A DNA stretch of 64,000 nt. It comes from Chaenocephalus aceratus (taxonomy: Eukaryota; Chordata; Actinopteri; Perciformes; Channichthyidae). Position numbers and translations under genes: made by a program. The notes below the pieces were generated by a model, which was not told the origin of the DNA, did no database searches, and saw nothing but the letters and a program-made list of their open reading frames with translations. Each line of letters opens with the position of its first letter. The stretch's first letter is position 1. The stretch lies in NCBI GenBank assembly GCA_023974075.1, contig CM043792.1, positions 12,319,456-12,383,455 on the forward strand, read 5' to 3'. Shown here in pieces: positions 36,326 to 47,400 of the stretch.

Positions 36326-36834
36326 GTTATATCATATTTACACATGAAGTAATACTGCCAATTAAAAGACATAATGTGTATAACATCTGTGTGCTTTGCA
36401 ACAAACAGAAGTGAGAATAAATGTTATATTTTGGTAAATTTGAAAAGGAAGCACCTATGATTACAAGACTGATACTGTTAACTATAATGGGCATCAATTA
36501 TTTGTATCACGTTTAGCTCATTAACCAATTGTTCTAATAAATGTTGTTGTGCGTCTTTATGTACAATCCAAAGTTACTTTTGAATATATTCACAACCTTT
36601 GTATCTGACATTGCACATCCTTCATAAAAGCATTGGGAAATGAATTTAAATGTAAAAGAAAATAACTACGTTGCCCGTTTCCTGCAAAAACCTTGAATCT
36701 CCTGATTACTTGTGTTGTATTGAACCGTAGGAAAGACAAGTGACACATTTGAAAAAGTTGTATTGGCATTTTTGAAATAGTTTCAGTGCAGTTTTGAAAA
36801 ATCCAAGGTTCATGAAACATTTAAATGTGAAAAC
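36326..36834. other. Non-coding sequence between MITE and Harbinger
   Basis: AT-rich, with AATAAA at 36536-36541 followed by TGTTGTTGTGCG, the best-looking distal poly(A) site for shisa9. No coding sequence. Confidence 0.35.
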
Positions 36835-36978
36835 CATAGGCGCATTCATACTGCGGTACTTTTCCCACAAAGGTTCATGCGAACTTAGTTCATGATCGCG
36901 TTCACACCAAAAAGAGCCGGTACTAAAATTAGTTCATGCGAACCTTTTTACCCCCTCGAAAGTCCCTGCGAGCGATGC

Positions 36979-37996
36979 CCCTTTCACACCAGCTCTTTTT
37001 CAGCTCCGGCTCGGAGCTGGAGCCTGAAAAGCGCCGGTTTTTCCTGTTCACACCGCAGCGGCGCCGGCTCTTAGCTCCGGAATCGGGTTCACTTCCAGCT
37101 CCAAAAAATTGTCGGTCTAGAGGCAAGAGCTTCGGAGCTAAGAGGTGGCGTCGCTTACGTCTCTCTTACGTCGAGGCGTGCAGGAAACTAAACCCACCTC
37201 CCCTGAACATGGGTCAACTGTCATGCCTGCCTACAAGCAGTGTGCTTATAAACACACTTTATAAAGTCAGGCAACACTAACCAGGCTTCGTGTGATTCTG
37301 TTTATTTGTACCTTACTTTGGACCATCCGTTCACTGTTATCGATCATTGTGGAGAGAGGCAGACGTGTTGTTTTGTTGCAGCTTTCGGATGCAAGTAGTC
37401 AGTTTAGCTTCGGTTGCTATGCTAACATCACCCGTTTTATACCAGAGAAACTTTCATAACAGCGTTGTGATACCAAACAGCGTCAATTCAGACTGACACA
37501 CATTCACTTAGGCTAAGGGGAACTGGGGATATGCATCAGCTGCTTGTGTGAGTCGGACAGTGAATACTTTAGAGCGGCCGTTGCCGTGTGAGCTAACCGG
37601 GAGCTAACGGGAGAATAAACTCCCGTGGAAGAGCAGCCAGCACTGCAGCGGTCGGTAAATGCTGCAGAAACACATTAATAAACAATGAACCACGGCACTC
37701 TGGAGAAAAGTATAAGGTTGGAGAAGTCGTTATTCAATTTATTCTGGCTTCGTGTGATTAAAAGCAACACGATCATCGACCCGACGCAGTTCCCCGTTGT
37801 TGTTGTTGTGAGTGCCGTAATGGCTGCCGTTGGGGAGCAAATCAGCGATGTAAACGGTGACGTCATGACGCAGCAGGGGCAGCTTTGGGGCGCCAGTGGG
37901 CGGTGTGAACAGAGCGGGAGCTGAAAAGGGAAACCGGAGCTGAATCAGAAAAGCTCCCGCTCGGAGCTAGAAAGGGAAAAGCGCTGGTGTGGAAGC
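36979..37996. mobile_element. Second inverted-repeat element nested in the Harbinger
   Basis: The left end CCCTTTCACACCAGCTCTTT pairs with the right end read back as GCTTCCACACCAGCGCTTT. TGC occurs on both sides (36976-36978, 37997-37999), a possible 3-bp duplication. The outer element's own inverted repeat (CTCGAAAGTCCCTGC / GCAGGGACTTTCGAG) flanks this insert. Probably another Harbinger-like MITE; an open frame at 37685-37924 is unrecognised. Confidence 0.65.
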
Positions 37997-38180
37997 TGCA
38001 GAGAGCAGGGACTTTCGAGCGGCTCTTTTGTGAGAAAAGAGCTATATTTCTGATTGGCTGGGCGGATTGCAAACCACGCCCCGTAAAACTCCCAAAACGT
38101 TTTGTGAAGCCGCCATTTTATTATCCTCGCATTAGCATTATTAGCATTAGCCCAGCGCAGAAACGCAGAGAGACTAACTT

Positions 38181-38290
38181 ATGGCAACACAAAATAAAAC
38201 ATGGGAGCGGTGGAGATGAGGAGGTGTCGGCGTTCTGGCGATTTACTCGGAAGGCTTCAGTAGAAGCTGCTGGGACTTCTACTGAAGCCA
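38181..38290 (+). pseudogene. Myb/SANT-like remnant of the Harbinger element
   Basis: Starts MATQNKTWERW, then after a one-base shift DEEVSAF. The W-x2-W-x-DEEV pattern is the opening of the Myb/trihelix DNA-binding domain carried by PIF/Harbinger elements as their second protein. It breaks off after about 35 residues into terminal DNA. Not functional. Confidence 0.5.
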
Positions 38291-38375
38291 GTCCCCAACT
38301 AACTAACTAAAGAGTTTGCATGAACTAAGTTCGCATTAACCTTTGTGGGAAAAGTACCTCAGTGTGAATGTGCCT

Positions 38376-38739
38376 CATGACTGCCTTTAAAATTGATACA
38401 AGGTTTCAACGCCAACGATGTCAACTTATTTTCATGTATTAGATATAACCATCCAATCGTAACATATCTTGTACGAAGAAAGTCATTGGCGTTGAGCAAC
38501 TGTAGCACAATGTTAGCAGACCCCATTTACCTGTAGCTTCACAATGTCAGTAAAGCGACTACAGCTTTAGCATTTTGTAAGTGATTGTAAAACTGACTTT
38601 CTTTTTAACTAAAAGGAAAACAAATATTTGACTGATGTAGTATACCAACCGAAAAAAGAAGATACATTTAATTACAAAAACTAATGAAAGCTTTAGTGCA
38701 AGTTCAATAAGGAAGATCTAACACGAGTCACTTCCACGT
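38376..38739. other. Non-coding spacer
   Basis: AT-rich sequence between the Harbinger-like element and the DIRS 5' region; nothing recognised. Confidence 0.35.
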
Positions 38740-38917
38740 CACTCTATGGCTCCCTTCCCCCCTCACCTCAGCAGCCAATTGCTGCACATGCTAAATTCCT
38801 TAAATGCCTGCTCTTCCTCCCTGTCAGTTGTCATTGCAGATGATCACACGCAGTAGCAGTACTACAATACTCCTCCTCGTGAGAAAAAAAAAAAGCACAA
38901 GAAAAAACTAGCTCAAG

Positions 38918-39410
38918 ATGTCCAACTCCAACTCAATTCAGATCACGAACCTGGTATGGAAATCTTCGAGTCCGGTTCGGCTCCCCACAGCGGCCTATCA
39001 CCAGAGGCAGACTACCTCATCGCCCGGCTCCTGCAGCAGGGCATCCCCACAGCCCAGGCCTCACTCTTTCGCAGCTCCGAGAGCTTTCGGATCAGGTCTC
39101 CAGCACAGCTCCCCAGTCCGGGGCAGCAGCTCCAGTCAGCTCCCCAGAGAGCAGGGCGAGGACGCGGCCGCAGCCGCGGAGGTAAAAAAGGGCAGGAAGT
39201 CGAGCCCTCCAGGATCCCGTCCACCTCCAAAATCCACCCCTTCCCAGGCTCGCCAGTCCGGGAGTGTCACTAACACACCCCTTATGGAGAGTAGCGTGGC
39301 CGGCTCCCTGCAATCCCTGGCTAGCTCCATGATAGCTATCGATGCTCGCCTCCAGGCCCTGGAAGACTCCGTCCCAGGAGCTTCGACTTCCGTGGCACTC
39401 AGGTACTAGT
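38918..39410 (+). pseudogene. DIRS gag-like fragment
   Basis: Ser/Pro/Arg-rich frame ending with a short helix (SLQSLASSMIAIDARLQALED). Another frame (38956 on) holds GLSPEADYLIARLLQQGIP, so a frameshift is likely within it. Position upstream of a DIRS RT suggests gag; sequence alone is weak. The frame stops where inserted repeat DNA begins. Confidence 0.45.
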
Positions 39411-39442
39411 GTTAACGAAAATGTTTGCACTCACCCTTACAC

Positions 39443-41030
39443 AGGGTTGGGTTGTAACGGAATACATGTAACGGCGTTACGTAATCAGAAATACAAAAAA
39501 TCAAGTATATCAGGGTTGCCAACTCTCACGCATCTGGCGTGTGACACACGCTTTCACTCTCAATCTCACGCTCTCACACTGCCCAAACTATTCTCACGCC
39601 AAAACAAGAATACCGAAGACTAGAAACGGTTTTGAAAACTGTTGCCACGTAGTGATCGTCTTCTCAATAGAACATCTTTGATAATGTCTTCTGGCCAATC
39701 AGAATCAAGATAACGGCGTGGTGTTGTTGCAGGAAGTCCCGACGGAGAATACTTTTGCGGTAGTACATCTCTATATACATCGATACAACATTACGTGTTG
39801 ATAGAAATCAACACGTAATGAAATAAGACCCCACGGTTTGATGATTGATAGGTGTGTGGGCTGTCTTTCATTTTGACACACAGAACAATGGGGGCTATCC
39901 ACCCTTATCCACAATGTAAAGTAATTCACACAGCCTCTTCCCTCTGTGAGGAGCAGCAGGTTCAGCTTCATTTAAATATGTCGTGTAGTAATAGATGTAT
40001 TTATTTTTCTTCTCAAGAGAGTACCAGAATGTGTATTTTATGTTAGTATTTCAAAAAATCTCCTGGGGGACAATCCCCCCAGACCCCCCTGCAGGGGTTG
40101 GGTTTTCAGCATGTCAACTCTTTCACCTGTGGGGAAATTGCAGGATTGGCTCCAAGTCGCCCTTTTTATTTACTACAAGACAAATGTGCCTTTTTATTTC
40201 ATACAGTTCAATTTGGATTGAGACAGGGAAATAATCTAAACCTCACACGTGGCGTTTCACTGTTAAGCGGGCGATATAGCGTGTATGTAATTACATTGCA
40301 AATACTGACTTGAGCCCCACCACTGTATGGGTTAGCCCTACCATAGATTACCCAACACAAATCCTCGGGAGCCGATAAGTCAATTAATTGCTTATCGCGA
40401 CAGGCACACAATAAAACAGTGGAAACAAAGATGTGTTTGACTTTCATTAGTAAATGAAACTGTGTGCCCTTTATAGTCTGTGTCCATATTGTGTATATAT
40501 TGTATATATCCTAAGGTCCCGCTACTGACACGATAGCAGTCATTTTGTGCGCATGTGTGTAATTAAACCCATGATATCAAAATCTCACTCCAGCCAGGTA
40601 CCCAAAGTTGGCAACCCTGGTATATTCAGCGGGCGTTACATTTGAAAAACGAGTAATCTGAGTCAGTTACCTGAAGTGAATACTTATTGGAATTATTGGT
40701 GGAAAAGTTTCCTCACAAAATGTAATATTCATTACCGGCAGAACCGTGTGCACACTGCACAGCGCTGCAGCGTGTCTGTGAGCGAGAGATGCAGCGTGTC
40801 TGTGAGGCCCCGCCCCCGCACGCAGATGAGAGAGAGAGAGAGTTCTCTTTCAAAATATATTGAAAGGTAGAAACGGAGATGGTTAGAAAAAACGTGGAAG
40901 ATAACGGTTATGTAGCATTTATTTATTGTCGAAATGATGACATTTATAACGGAATCAAAGTGAATGGCCTGCTGCTGCTGAATGCATAGGGCAAGTGACT
41001 GGAAAAAGTTGTAAAAGTTATTACATTGTT
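39443..41030. mobile_element. Interspersed repeat (GTAACGGAATACATGTAACGG) hosting a hAT-like insert
   Basis: Left part 39443-39510 and continuation 40626 onward (GCGTTACATTTGAAAAACGAGTAATC) are two pieces of one fish repeat separated by the insertion at 39511-40619. The right boundary is uncertain. Non-coding. Confidence 0.55.
39511..40619. mobile_element. 1.1-kb element with CAGGGTTGCCAAC ends
   Basis: Tips CAGGGTTGCCAAC and GTTGGCAACCCTG are perfect 13-bp inverted repeats. GTATAT flanks it on both sides (39505-39510, 40620-40625), a 6-bp duplication. It contains CCTGGGGGACAATCCCCCCAG and CCCCCCTGCAGGGG, like the motif in the hAT ends elsewhere in the window. hAT-like by tips and content, though hATs normally duplicate 8 bp. 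No transposase. Confidence 0.75.
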
Positions 41031-41039
41031 TCAGATAAT

Positions 41040-42110
41040 AAATAATAATGATAATTCATTCTATTTAGGGGCGCCTTTCAAAGCACCCAAGGACACCTTA
41101 CAATGCATAACATATGCTAAGGAAAGGTTCTAAGACAGTACAAGAATGCAGTCTGGGTGAGTTTTTATGTGTGGTGCAGATGAGAGAGCTGTCCAGAATG
41201 ACACTAAGATGTTGTGTTGTGCTCTTGAAAAGCCATTAAAACAGTAAAATACGTGTCTCCCGTTCACCAAAACATACCCATCTGTTATGGAAAAGAAAGT
41301 ATTCCAAAGAAAAAAGAAGAAGAAGGAAAGAAGAGGAAAGAGAAGAAAAGGAAGTATTCTAAAAGTAATCTGCCACCGGTACCGGCGGGGACTGTTAGCT
41401 TCTGATGCGCAGAAGAAAAATCTGGCCCACCCTATATTTTTACAGGCCCACCCTAAAGTACATTTCTGCCTACGCTACTGGTCCGCACAGCAGCGTGCGT
41501 TGACGTTGGCGGTCGGCGTGTCTGAAGCTTGGGGATTTTTTTTGCAAGCAACGTGACCAACAACCAATCACATGAATTTCTTGCCCCCGACATACAAAGC
41601 AATAGCAACGTTAAAACGAAGTAAACCTGAAAAAAAAAGAAAAAAAAGAAAATAAATCTCCAACAGGCGAAAACCTACCAGTTTCACCCACTGTCTCTGC
41701 CACCTCCCTCCATGCCTCGCTCCTCTGGCTTGTATCCCGGTAGATGAACAGAGACCGATTATTCAGCACCGGGTGATTCACTACCGCTATAATGAATTTT
41801 CCCTCCCTTTTTTTGGAATATGAGGAAATGACCTGCGTAGTCTCTCCCAGCATACACGCGGTTTGACTGGATAGCGCTTGTACTGGCAGATTTGCATAAA
41901 CGGGATTTCATTGGCTGACGCTCCTGCCGAGGCGCCAAAAGTTGAACATTGCTCAACTTTCGAAGCGAGCAACGCCAGCAACGTTCCACGTCGCTTCCCA
42001 AAATACAGTTCTGCTAAAAGTGACGTCACCCTATTCAAAGTGAATGGGCAGAAGCGTTGGGAGCTCTAACGCACGCCACCGTGTGGACGGGCCGTCACAG
42101 TAGCTATATA
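41040..42110. repeat. Assorted repeat fragments inside the DIRS
   Basis: 41060-41110 matches the GCGCCTTTCAAAGCACCCAAGGACACC type of LINE 3' end. 41400-41480 ends GGCCCACCCTAAAG...GCCTACGCTACTG, a hAT-like tip whose partner I did not find. 41890-42110 ends with CACCGTGTGGACGGGCCG, common in fish DNA transposons. All non-coding. Confidence 0.45.
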
Positions 42111-42124
42111 GTAGCACAGTAATA

Positions 42125-43579
42125 TATATTTTGGAATATCACCCCTCCACTCCCATTAACATCCCTCAGCTAGCAGCTGCGCTATCTACTCACCCAGATT
42201 CCGTATTTGTTAACCATCTCCTGTCAGGGCTCTCCCAAGGCTTCAGGGTAGGGATCCTCCCATCTCCCACAGTGACTTTCGTAGCAAGAAACTTACAGTC
42301 AGCCGCTAAAGAACCCAACATAGTTTCCCAGCTCATCGACAAAGAACTTCTCAAAGGATATATAATCGGCCCTTTTAGCTCCTCCCCCTTCTCAGTGTTC
42401 CGTTCAAATCCCATCGGAATAGCCACACGTAAATAAAAGGCTGATTTTCGATCTGTCCGCTCCCCGCTCCGGCCCATTCTGCAGCGTCAATAGCATCATC
42501 CCTCCAGATCAGTTCTCCCTTCACCATGCCTCAGTGGATAATGCAATAAAGATGATCAAGTTCACAGGGCACGGAGCTCGGCTCTCCAAAGCGGATATTA
42601 CCGATGCCTTCAAAATCATCCCCATTCATCTGTCTCAGTGGAATTCGTTCGGTATTAAGTGGGAGTCCAAACTCTATTTTCGACATTCGCCTGACCTCCG
42701 GGTGCAGAAGCAGCCCCTGCATCTTCAATTCCTTCTCGGAAGCACTCTGCTGAATCCTGCTGAACATCGTCAGAATCCCCTCCGTCCTTCACCTACTGGA
42801 CGACTCCTCCTCATAGACCCGCCACAGGACAGCTCAGGGATCTCACTGGCCAAGCTTAAACACTGCTTCAGGAGTTAGGTGTCCCTCTCTCCAAAGAGAA
42901 AACGTTAGGTCCCGACACACGCTTAGAGTTCTTAGGCATCATCCTCGACTCCATAGACATGAAGGCGTCTCTCCCCTCCGACAAATTGCAGCACATCCGG
43001 GACATCACCAAGTCATACTGCGAGCAACAAGTTATCCCAAAACAACAGTTGCTCTCCCTTCTCGGACACCTCAACTTCGCCATGCACGTCATCCCCCAGG
43101 GGCGCTCGTTCATCTCCCGCCTCCTGGACGCAGCATCAGCGGTCGACAACCTCCATGACTGCGTTTTCTTAGACGAAGGCTGCCGCTCAGACTTACGTTT
43201 CTGGTCTCTCCTGCTCGCCCACTGGAACGGAGTTACTTTCTTTTACGATGACCTCGTGCGTTCCTCTGACTCAATGAGGTTCTTCACGGATGCCGCCCCA
43301 TCCGTGGGTTTTTGGGGGTTTCTTCCAGGGAGAGTGGTTCGCAGGGTCATGGCCCCCGTCAATTTCTACCTCAAGCAAGTTCTCATTAAATCCGGCCTAT
43401 CACCTATATCATACCCGGGACATTCCTTCAGGATAGGTGCAGCCACCTCTGCTGCTAATCAAGGTCTCTCTACCTCATCCCTACAACAACTAGGACGGTG
43501 GTCCTTCTCCGCCTTCACAACCTACATTCACCCGGACATCAGCGCCGTACTGGCTTCCCAAAGATCTCTCAGACCCTAA
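42125..43579 (+). pseudogene. DIRS RT, RNase H and recombinase remnants
   Basis: Frame pieces give VNHLLSGLSQGFRVG, LLKGYIIGPF, PDQFSLHHASVDNAIK, LSKADITDAFKIIPIH (RT motif with the catalytic Asp), then after a frameshift the LLLIDPPQD segment, FLGIILDSIDMKASLP, LLSLLGHLNFAM and FFTDAAPSVGF (RNase H start with its Asp). It then passes in frame to LKQVLIKSGLSPISYPGHSFRIGAATSAANQGL...LGRWSFSAFTTYIHP, the recombinase C-terminus with H-x2-R and the terminal Tyr. The rest of RNase H and the recombinase N-terminus are deleted at the join near 43345. Closest to fish DIRS1-like elements by motif. Dead. Confidence 0.82.
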
Positions 43580-43839
43580 CTATGGTATCTATGCATATAA
43601 CTGGTGGTGGTTCATAACACGTCTACACGTATACATGTCTCATTATGGTATCGGATTTCAAACTGCATTCCTGTCCTAGTCCGTGGGCCCCCGCCCACAA
43701 GGAATAATGTCTCGTCTCACGCTGCATCTACATGTAACGGGCAACATTCTCCTGCACGCAGGTATCTAAATCCCAGGCCCTTGCTCAAATGTGTTTGTGT
43801 AAAATGTATACCCTGCGACGTCAGGTGTGGACTGGGGGT

Positions 43840-44215
43840 CCCCGTAGACTTCGGTCTCGTGGACTGCTGGTCCCAGCAGACTTCGGTCTTGTGGACTCGG
43901 GCCACCGTACACTTCGGTGTCAGTTACAAAACAAAAAAAAATAAAGGAAAAGAAAAAAGATATATCCTGCGAAGTCAGACGTGGACTCGGGCCACCGTAC
44001 ACTTCGGTGTCGTGGCTTTGGGCCACCGTACACTTCGGTGTCAGTTACAAAACAAACAAAAAAGAAAGAAAGATAAAAAGAGTAAAGAAGAAAAAAGGAA
44101 ACAAATATATATATATCCTGCGAAGTCAGGCGTTGCTGAAGGCCACCGTACACTTCGGTGTCGTGGACATTGGGCCACCGTACACTTCGGTGTCAGTTAC
44201 AAAACAAAACCGTTC
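43840..44215 (+). repeat. CCACCGTACACTTCGGTGTC tandem/interspersed repeat
   Basis: GGGCCACCGTACACTTCGGTGTC occurs six times with two degenerate relatives. The copies alternate between two spacers: TTACAAAACAAA with an A/G-rich run, and CTGCGAAGTCAGRCGTGGACT. The core ACTTCGGTGTC and CCGTACACTTCGG can form short hairpins. It lies just after the recombinase remnant. Confidence 0.85.
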
Positions 44216-44350
44216 GACCTTCGGGCGGCGTAGTCAAGCCCTGCTAGCCAGGCAGGTAGTTTTCAGATAAGACCGGCACTGATTTCGGCAGTCAGAGTCT
44301 CAGCATGACCCGTAAGCTCCGGCAGTGATTCCGGCCCAATGCCGCTTACA

Positions 44351-45130
44351 TATGTTAATCTATTATCTTTCATTTCCAGATCACCACAGTCACCCCACAA
44401 GGTAAACAACTCAGTTCATCTCAGTATTTCATACTTCACTAGTTTTGGGGATTTCATCGGAGCGGTTCTTTCCCTCCTGAATGATTATCCTGCAAACCGG
44501 GGCCTAATCGCCAAACACCATTACATTCTCCTGTTGTATTATCATGGCAATCATTTCATTCATATGACGTGTAACATAAATATGTAATTCTTACATCACG
44601 TCTCTCCAGTTTGAACTGCAGAGGTTGTCTGAAGCGTTTTTGGTGCTTCATGAAACCCCCTGCTAAATCAATTGTGATTCCAGCCGGCTCTATTGGCTGA
44701 CCCTCATGATACCACACCAGGTGGTATCATCAACACATGGGAGAGCACCTGAGTGTACCTGTATTATAATCTAAAGTTTATAGGACTTTCTGTTCAGTGT
44801 GCTCTAGCTGTTAAAGTGAAGTGTCATTATACAGTCTTCATTAAAATGATTTTGTAATAACTCTGTCATCTCCAGACTTTATGAAAGCCCTGTCCGTTTT
44901 TAACCTTCAGAGTTATAATTAAATAACTTAACCAAATTGAATCCTATTTGCTTTTAAAACCTGCAAACTGTCAGTGGTCATTTTGGCTAGGTCGCAATTT
45001 ATTTGTTATTTTTTACTGCACATTTAGAGAAGTTATCTTGGACCTGATATTCAGTATTACCAAAAACTACAGATTAAGGGTGCAGCCACACGGAGACGAA
45101 ACGGGTCGTATCCACTACAGTTCTCTATCT
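44351..45130. other. Non-coding sequence, no gene seen
   Basis: It may include DIRS 3' DNA in its first 150 bases. A short near-palindrome ATGATACCACACCAGGTGGTATCAT occupies about 44706-44730. No coding sequence recognised. Confidence 0.35.
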
Positions 45131-45132
45131 TA

Positions 45133-45225
45133 TAGGGGTGGGGAACCTTTTCCTCTCAAGGGCCTTTTCAATTTTTTGAACATCCTCCGAGGGCCGTACA
45201 AATTATTGACCTCTGCTTAAAAATA
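45133..45225. mobile_element. hAT-like terminal fragment (AGGGGTGGGGAACC)
   Basis: AGGGGTGGGGAACCTTTTCC then CAAGGGCC and GAGGGCCGTACAAA resembles the left end of Charlie-type hATs. No matching right end is found, so it is a fragment. Confidence 0.5.
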
Positions 45226-45439
45226 CTAAAATCAGAGCCCATTCATTTGGCCTTTCTTTCAGGCTGTGCAAAGAAAAAGCAACCTCTTAATCCAGATATC
45301 TTACCATGACTGGATGCATGCACGTGCACGGTTGTGGCATGACCACCAAAACAGAAAGATATGGACACAAGATGTGTGCAAATGTATTTAGTTTCCTATC
45401 CATGTGAACATGATTTAAGTGGGGGGGTGGACCTAACCA

Positions 45440-45714
45440 TTCATTTAATTTCAAACCTTTATTTAACCAGATTGGTCCCATTGAGATCATAGATCTCTTT
45501 TTCAAGGGAGACCTGCACCATATAGGTTCCACATGAAACATAAAACAATAAAGGACATTATACATTATATTTACAGGATACATAGTTATAGACATTTACA
45601 AGTTCCCATAGTATCAGCAAGCATTTCATTTACCCTAGCTTTAAAAACATGCAGAGGAATGAGATTACTCAGTTTCAATTCTTGCTGAAGATTGTTCCAA
45701 GCAAGTGGAGCTCC
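45440..45714 (-). mobile_element. LINE 3'-end fragment
   Basis: TTTATTTAACCAGATTGGTCCCATTGAGATC is, on the minus strand, the kind of 3' end carried by fish LINEs. The fragment is cut at 45715 by the CCCCCTAG-type motif. Non-coding; clade uncertain. Confidence 0.5.
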
Positions 45715-46030
45715 TCTAGGGGGGTATGGGGGGCATGCTCCCCCAGGAAGATATTTTTTTAAATGTTGAAGTTAAAAGCATCAATCTGGTGCACTTTGAG
45801 AGCAAAATTAAAGATGGGGTAGGTAATTTTGGAGAAACCAGCTCGAGTGCGCTAGAATTTGAAAATACACAGCCGGAACAAATCTGCCGCTTCCTTACAG
45901 AGCCCCTCCTCCAACACACACGAACGCGCAGATGACCAATGAGGGCACGAGATAAGTTTGTGCACAGATGGAAGGCTAACAGGCAGGTAGGCCATCCAAT
46001 TATTTTAGCCGGGCCGGCTAAAATGATTGT
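45715..46030. mobile_element. Shared hAT module joined to MITE copy 3
   Basis: 45715-45807 repeats the GGGGGGCATGCTCCCCC palindrome and TTGAAGTTAAAAGCATCAATCTGG segment found in two hATs. At TTAA (45808) it runs into AGATGGGGTAGGTAATTTTG, the left end of the MITE seen at 30986 and 35944. The MITE is cut near 46030. Confidence 0.7.
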
Positions 46031-46798
46031 AAAGTGGTACCCAAGTGGACATGGAGAACTACATGAACTACATGTTGCTAAATCCACCGCGGAGAATAAA
46101 CAGAAGGGCAACCAGGCAACCATGCTCGGGGGGTCTTCTTTGCTGCTTTTGGTGTATTTTGTGGCGGAAGAAAAGTGCCACTTACAGGTCCGGCATGTGT
46201 ACTACAACGTCTCCAGCGGGTCGAGCTGTCTTGTGTGGATGGAAGACTTTTTTGATATCGAATTTGGTTAGTTTTCGTTATTGTCTCCATGTGGCTCCAG
46301 CCTGAGAAGAGACAGGTCACTCTCAGTTATATGACACATTTCCTTATGGCGCATTTACGAAAATGTTGTTTATTTGAATTCAACGGATCTATCTATACAT
46401 CTAGTGTTAAAGAATAAACTAGTGCTGTCGAGCTGAAATGAAGTTCAAGGCTCTTGTAAAGAGGAATAAACCAGAACATTCCATACAATAGAACATGTTG
46501 TATATGTGTTTTGTAAGCATTACAATATAACATCAGCAGGGACATCCTGATATTCACTCACACAAAGTCAAAGCCGTGGGAGCTACACGCACATTGATTT
46601 CATCATTGTAGCCTTACGACAGATGTACCCACTGAGAGGCTTTTCTCTAAGTCGCTGCCACTAGTGTGAAACGTTCAATAAGTATCTGACAAGGCCTGAA
46701 CACATAGGAGCAGAATCGATTCAGCCGCGTGCTAATGCCTCGTGGAGGTAGTCAGACTTTAGGGGGGTTTATCTTTTGTGGATACGTGACTGATTAAA
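46031..46798. other. Unassigned sequence
   Basis: An open frame at 45939-46271 runs from MITE DNA into this stretch, which argues against a gene. Minus-strand and other plus-strand frames overlap it; none is recognised. Confidence 0.3.
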
Positions 46799-46986
46799 TA
46801 CAGTTGCAAGAAAAAGTATGTGAACCTTTTGGATTCTCCACACATAGCGTTGTGTGTTCCTTCCAAACATCTCAACTTTGGTTTCTTCTGTCCACAGAAT
46901 ATTTTGCATTTTGAACATTTTATGACCAACTTATGCAGAAATCCAGGTAATTCCAAAGGGTTCACATACTTTTTCTTGCAACTGTA
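46799..46986. mobile_element. Tc1/mariner-type MITE
   Basis: Tips CAGTTGCAAGAAAAAGTATG and its reverse complement (46801, 46984) flanked by TA on both sides (46799-46800, 46985-46986). The 184-bp body keeps the terminal sequence of a fish Tc1 element and no transposase: an internal-deletion derivative. Confidence 0.9.
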
Positions 46987-47097
46987 AAAGTACAAGAGCA
47001 GTAAAAAAGCACAATACCCATAAGTGAAGAGAACTATGTTTGGTACTGTGTTTTGTAGAACAGCTTCACATCACTTCACATTCACAAAGTCATTGAC

Positions 47098-47400
47098 TTT
47101 AAAGAGGCCCATTTATGCTTTATGGGAATTTTGTTATATAGGTTTTTGTGCATGTAAATGGTCTGCAAAGGATAACATCCCAAAGTTCTATCCAGAGGGA
47201 GTCTCTCTGCCACACAGTCCCCCCCCGACCCGAAACGCCTCCATTGGACTCCTTTGTTTTACTTCCGTAACACATCACTATGTAAAAACTTTCGCTTCTA
47301 TTGGTTAGCGCTCCAACACATTGTACGTGATTTGATAAGGGGCGGGACATTTCTATGAGGTTGGCTGGTGTCTGGTTTCAGACAGAGGGTGAAAAGACAT
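47098..47400. mobile_element. MITE-like repeat starting TTTAAAGAGGCCC
   Basis: The start TTTAAAGAGGCCCATTTATGC and the segment ATATAGGTTTTTGTGCATGT match a dispersed repeat I recognise from fish intergenic DNA. The right end is not defined. Non-coding. Confidence 0.45.

Larger units (their letters stand above)
36838..38375. mobile_element. 1.5-kb PIF/Harbinger-like element
   Basis: Ends are inverted repeats: left AGGCGCATTCATACTGCGGT, right (reverse complement) AGGCACATTCACACTGAGGT. The match continues through GTACTTTTCCCACAAAGGTT for over 50 bp with few mismatches. A 3-bp duplication CAT lies at 36835-36837 and 38376-38378. Harbinger elements make 3-bp duplications and encode a Myb-like protein; a remnant of such a protein is seen at 38181-38290. 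No DDE nuclease is seen. A second element is nested at 36979-37996. Confidence 0.8.
38740..44350 (+). mobile_element. Decayed DIRS-type retrotransposon, interrupted
   Basis: A gag-like piece (38918-39410), a DIRS reverse transcriptase with RNase H (42125-43330) and the C-terminus of a tyrosine recombinase (43345-43579) lie in the usual DIRS order on the plus strand. DIRS elements integrate with a tyrosine recombinase instead of an integrase. The span 39415-42120 is foreign repeat DNA. Repetitive 3' DNA follows the recombinase to about 44350. The outer limits are approximate because I could not identify both terminal repeats. Confidence 0.72.

Noticed and set aside
38956..39430. Four overlapping open frames on both strands
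   Set aside because: GC-rich gag-like DNA of the DIRS; at most one plus-strand frame is real and it is broken.
43604..44233. 209-codon plus-strand frame after the DIRS
   Set aside because: It spans the alternating tandem repeat and is translated repeat DNA.
45939..46305. Open frames of 86-110 codons crossing 46030
   Set aside because: They start inside the MITE and pass into unrelated DNA, with no family resemblance.
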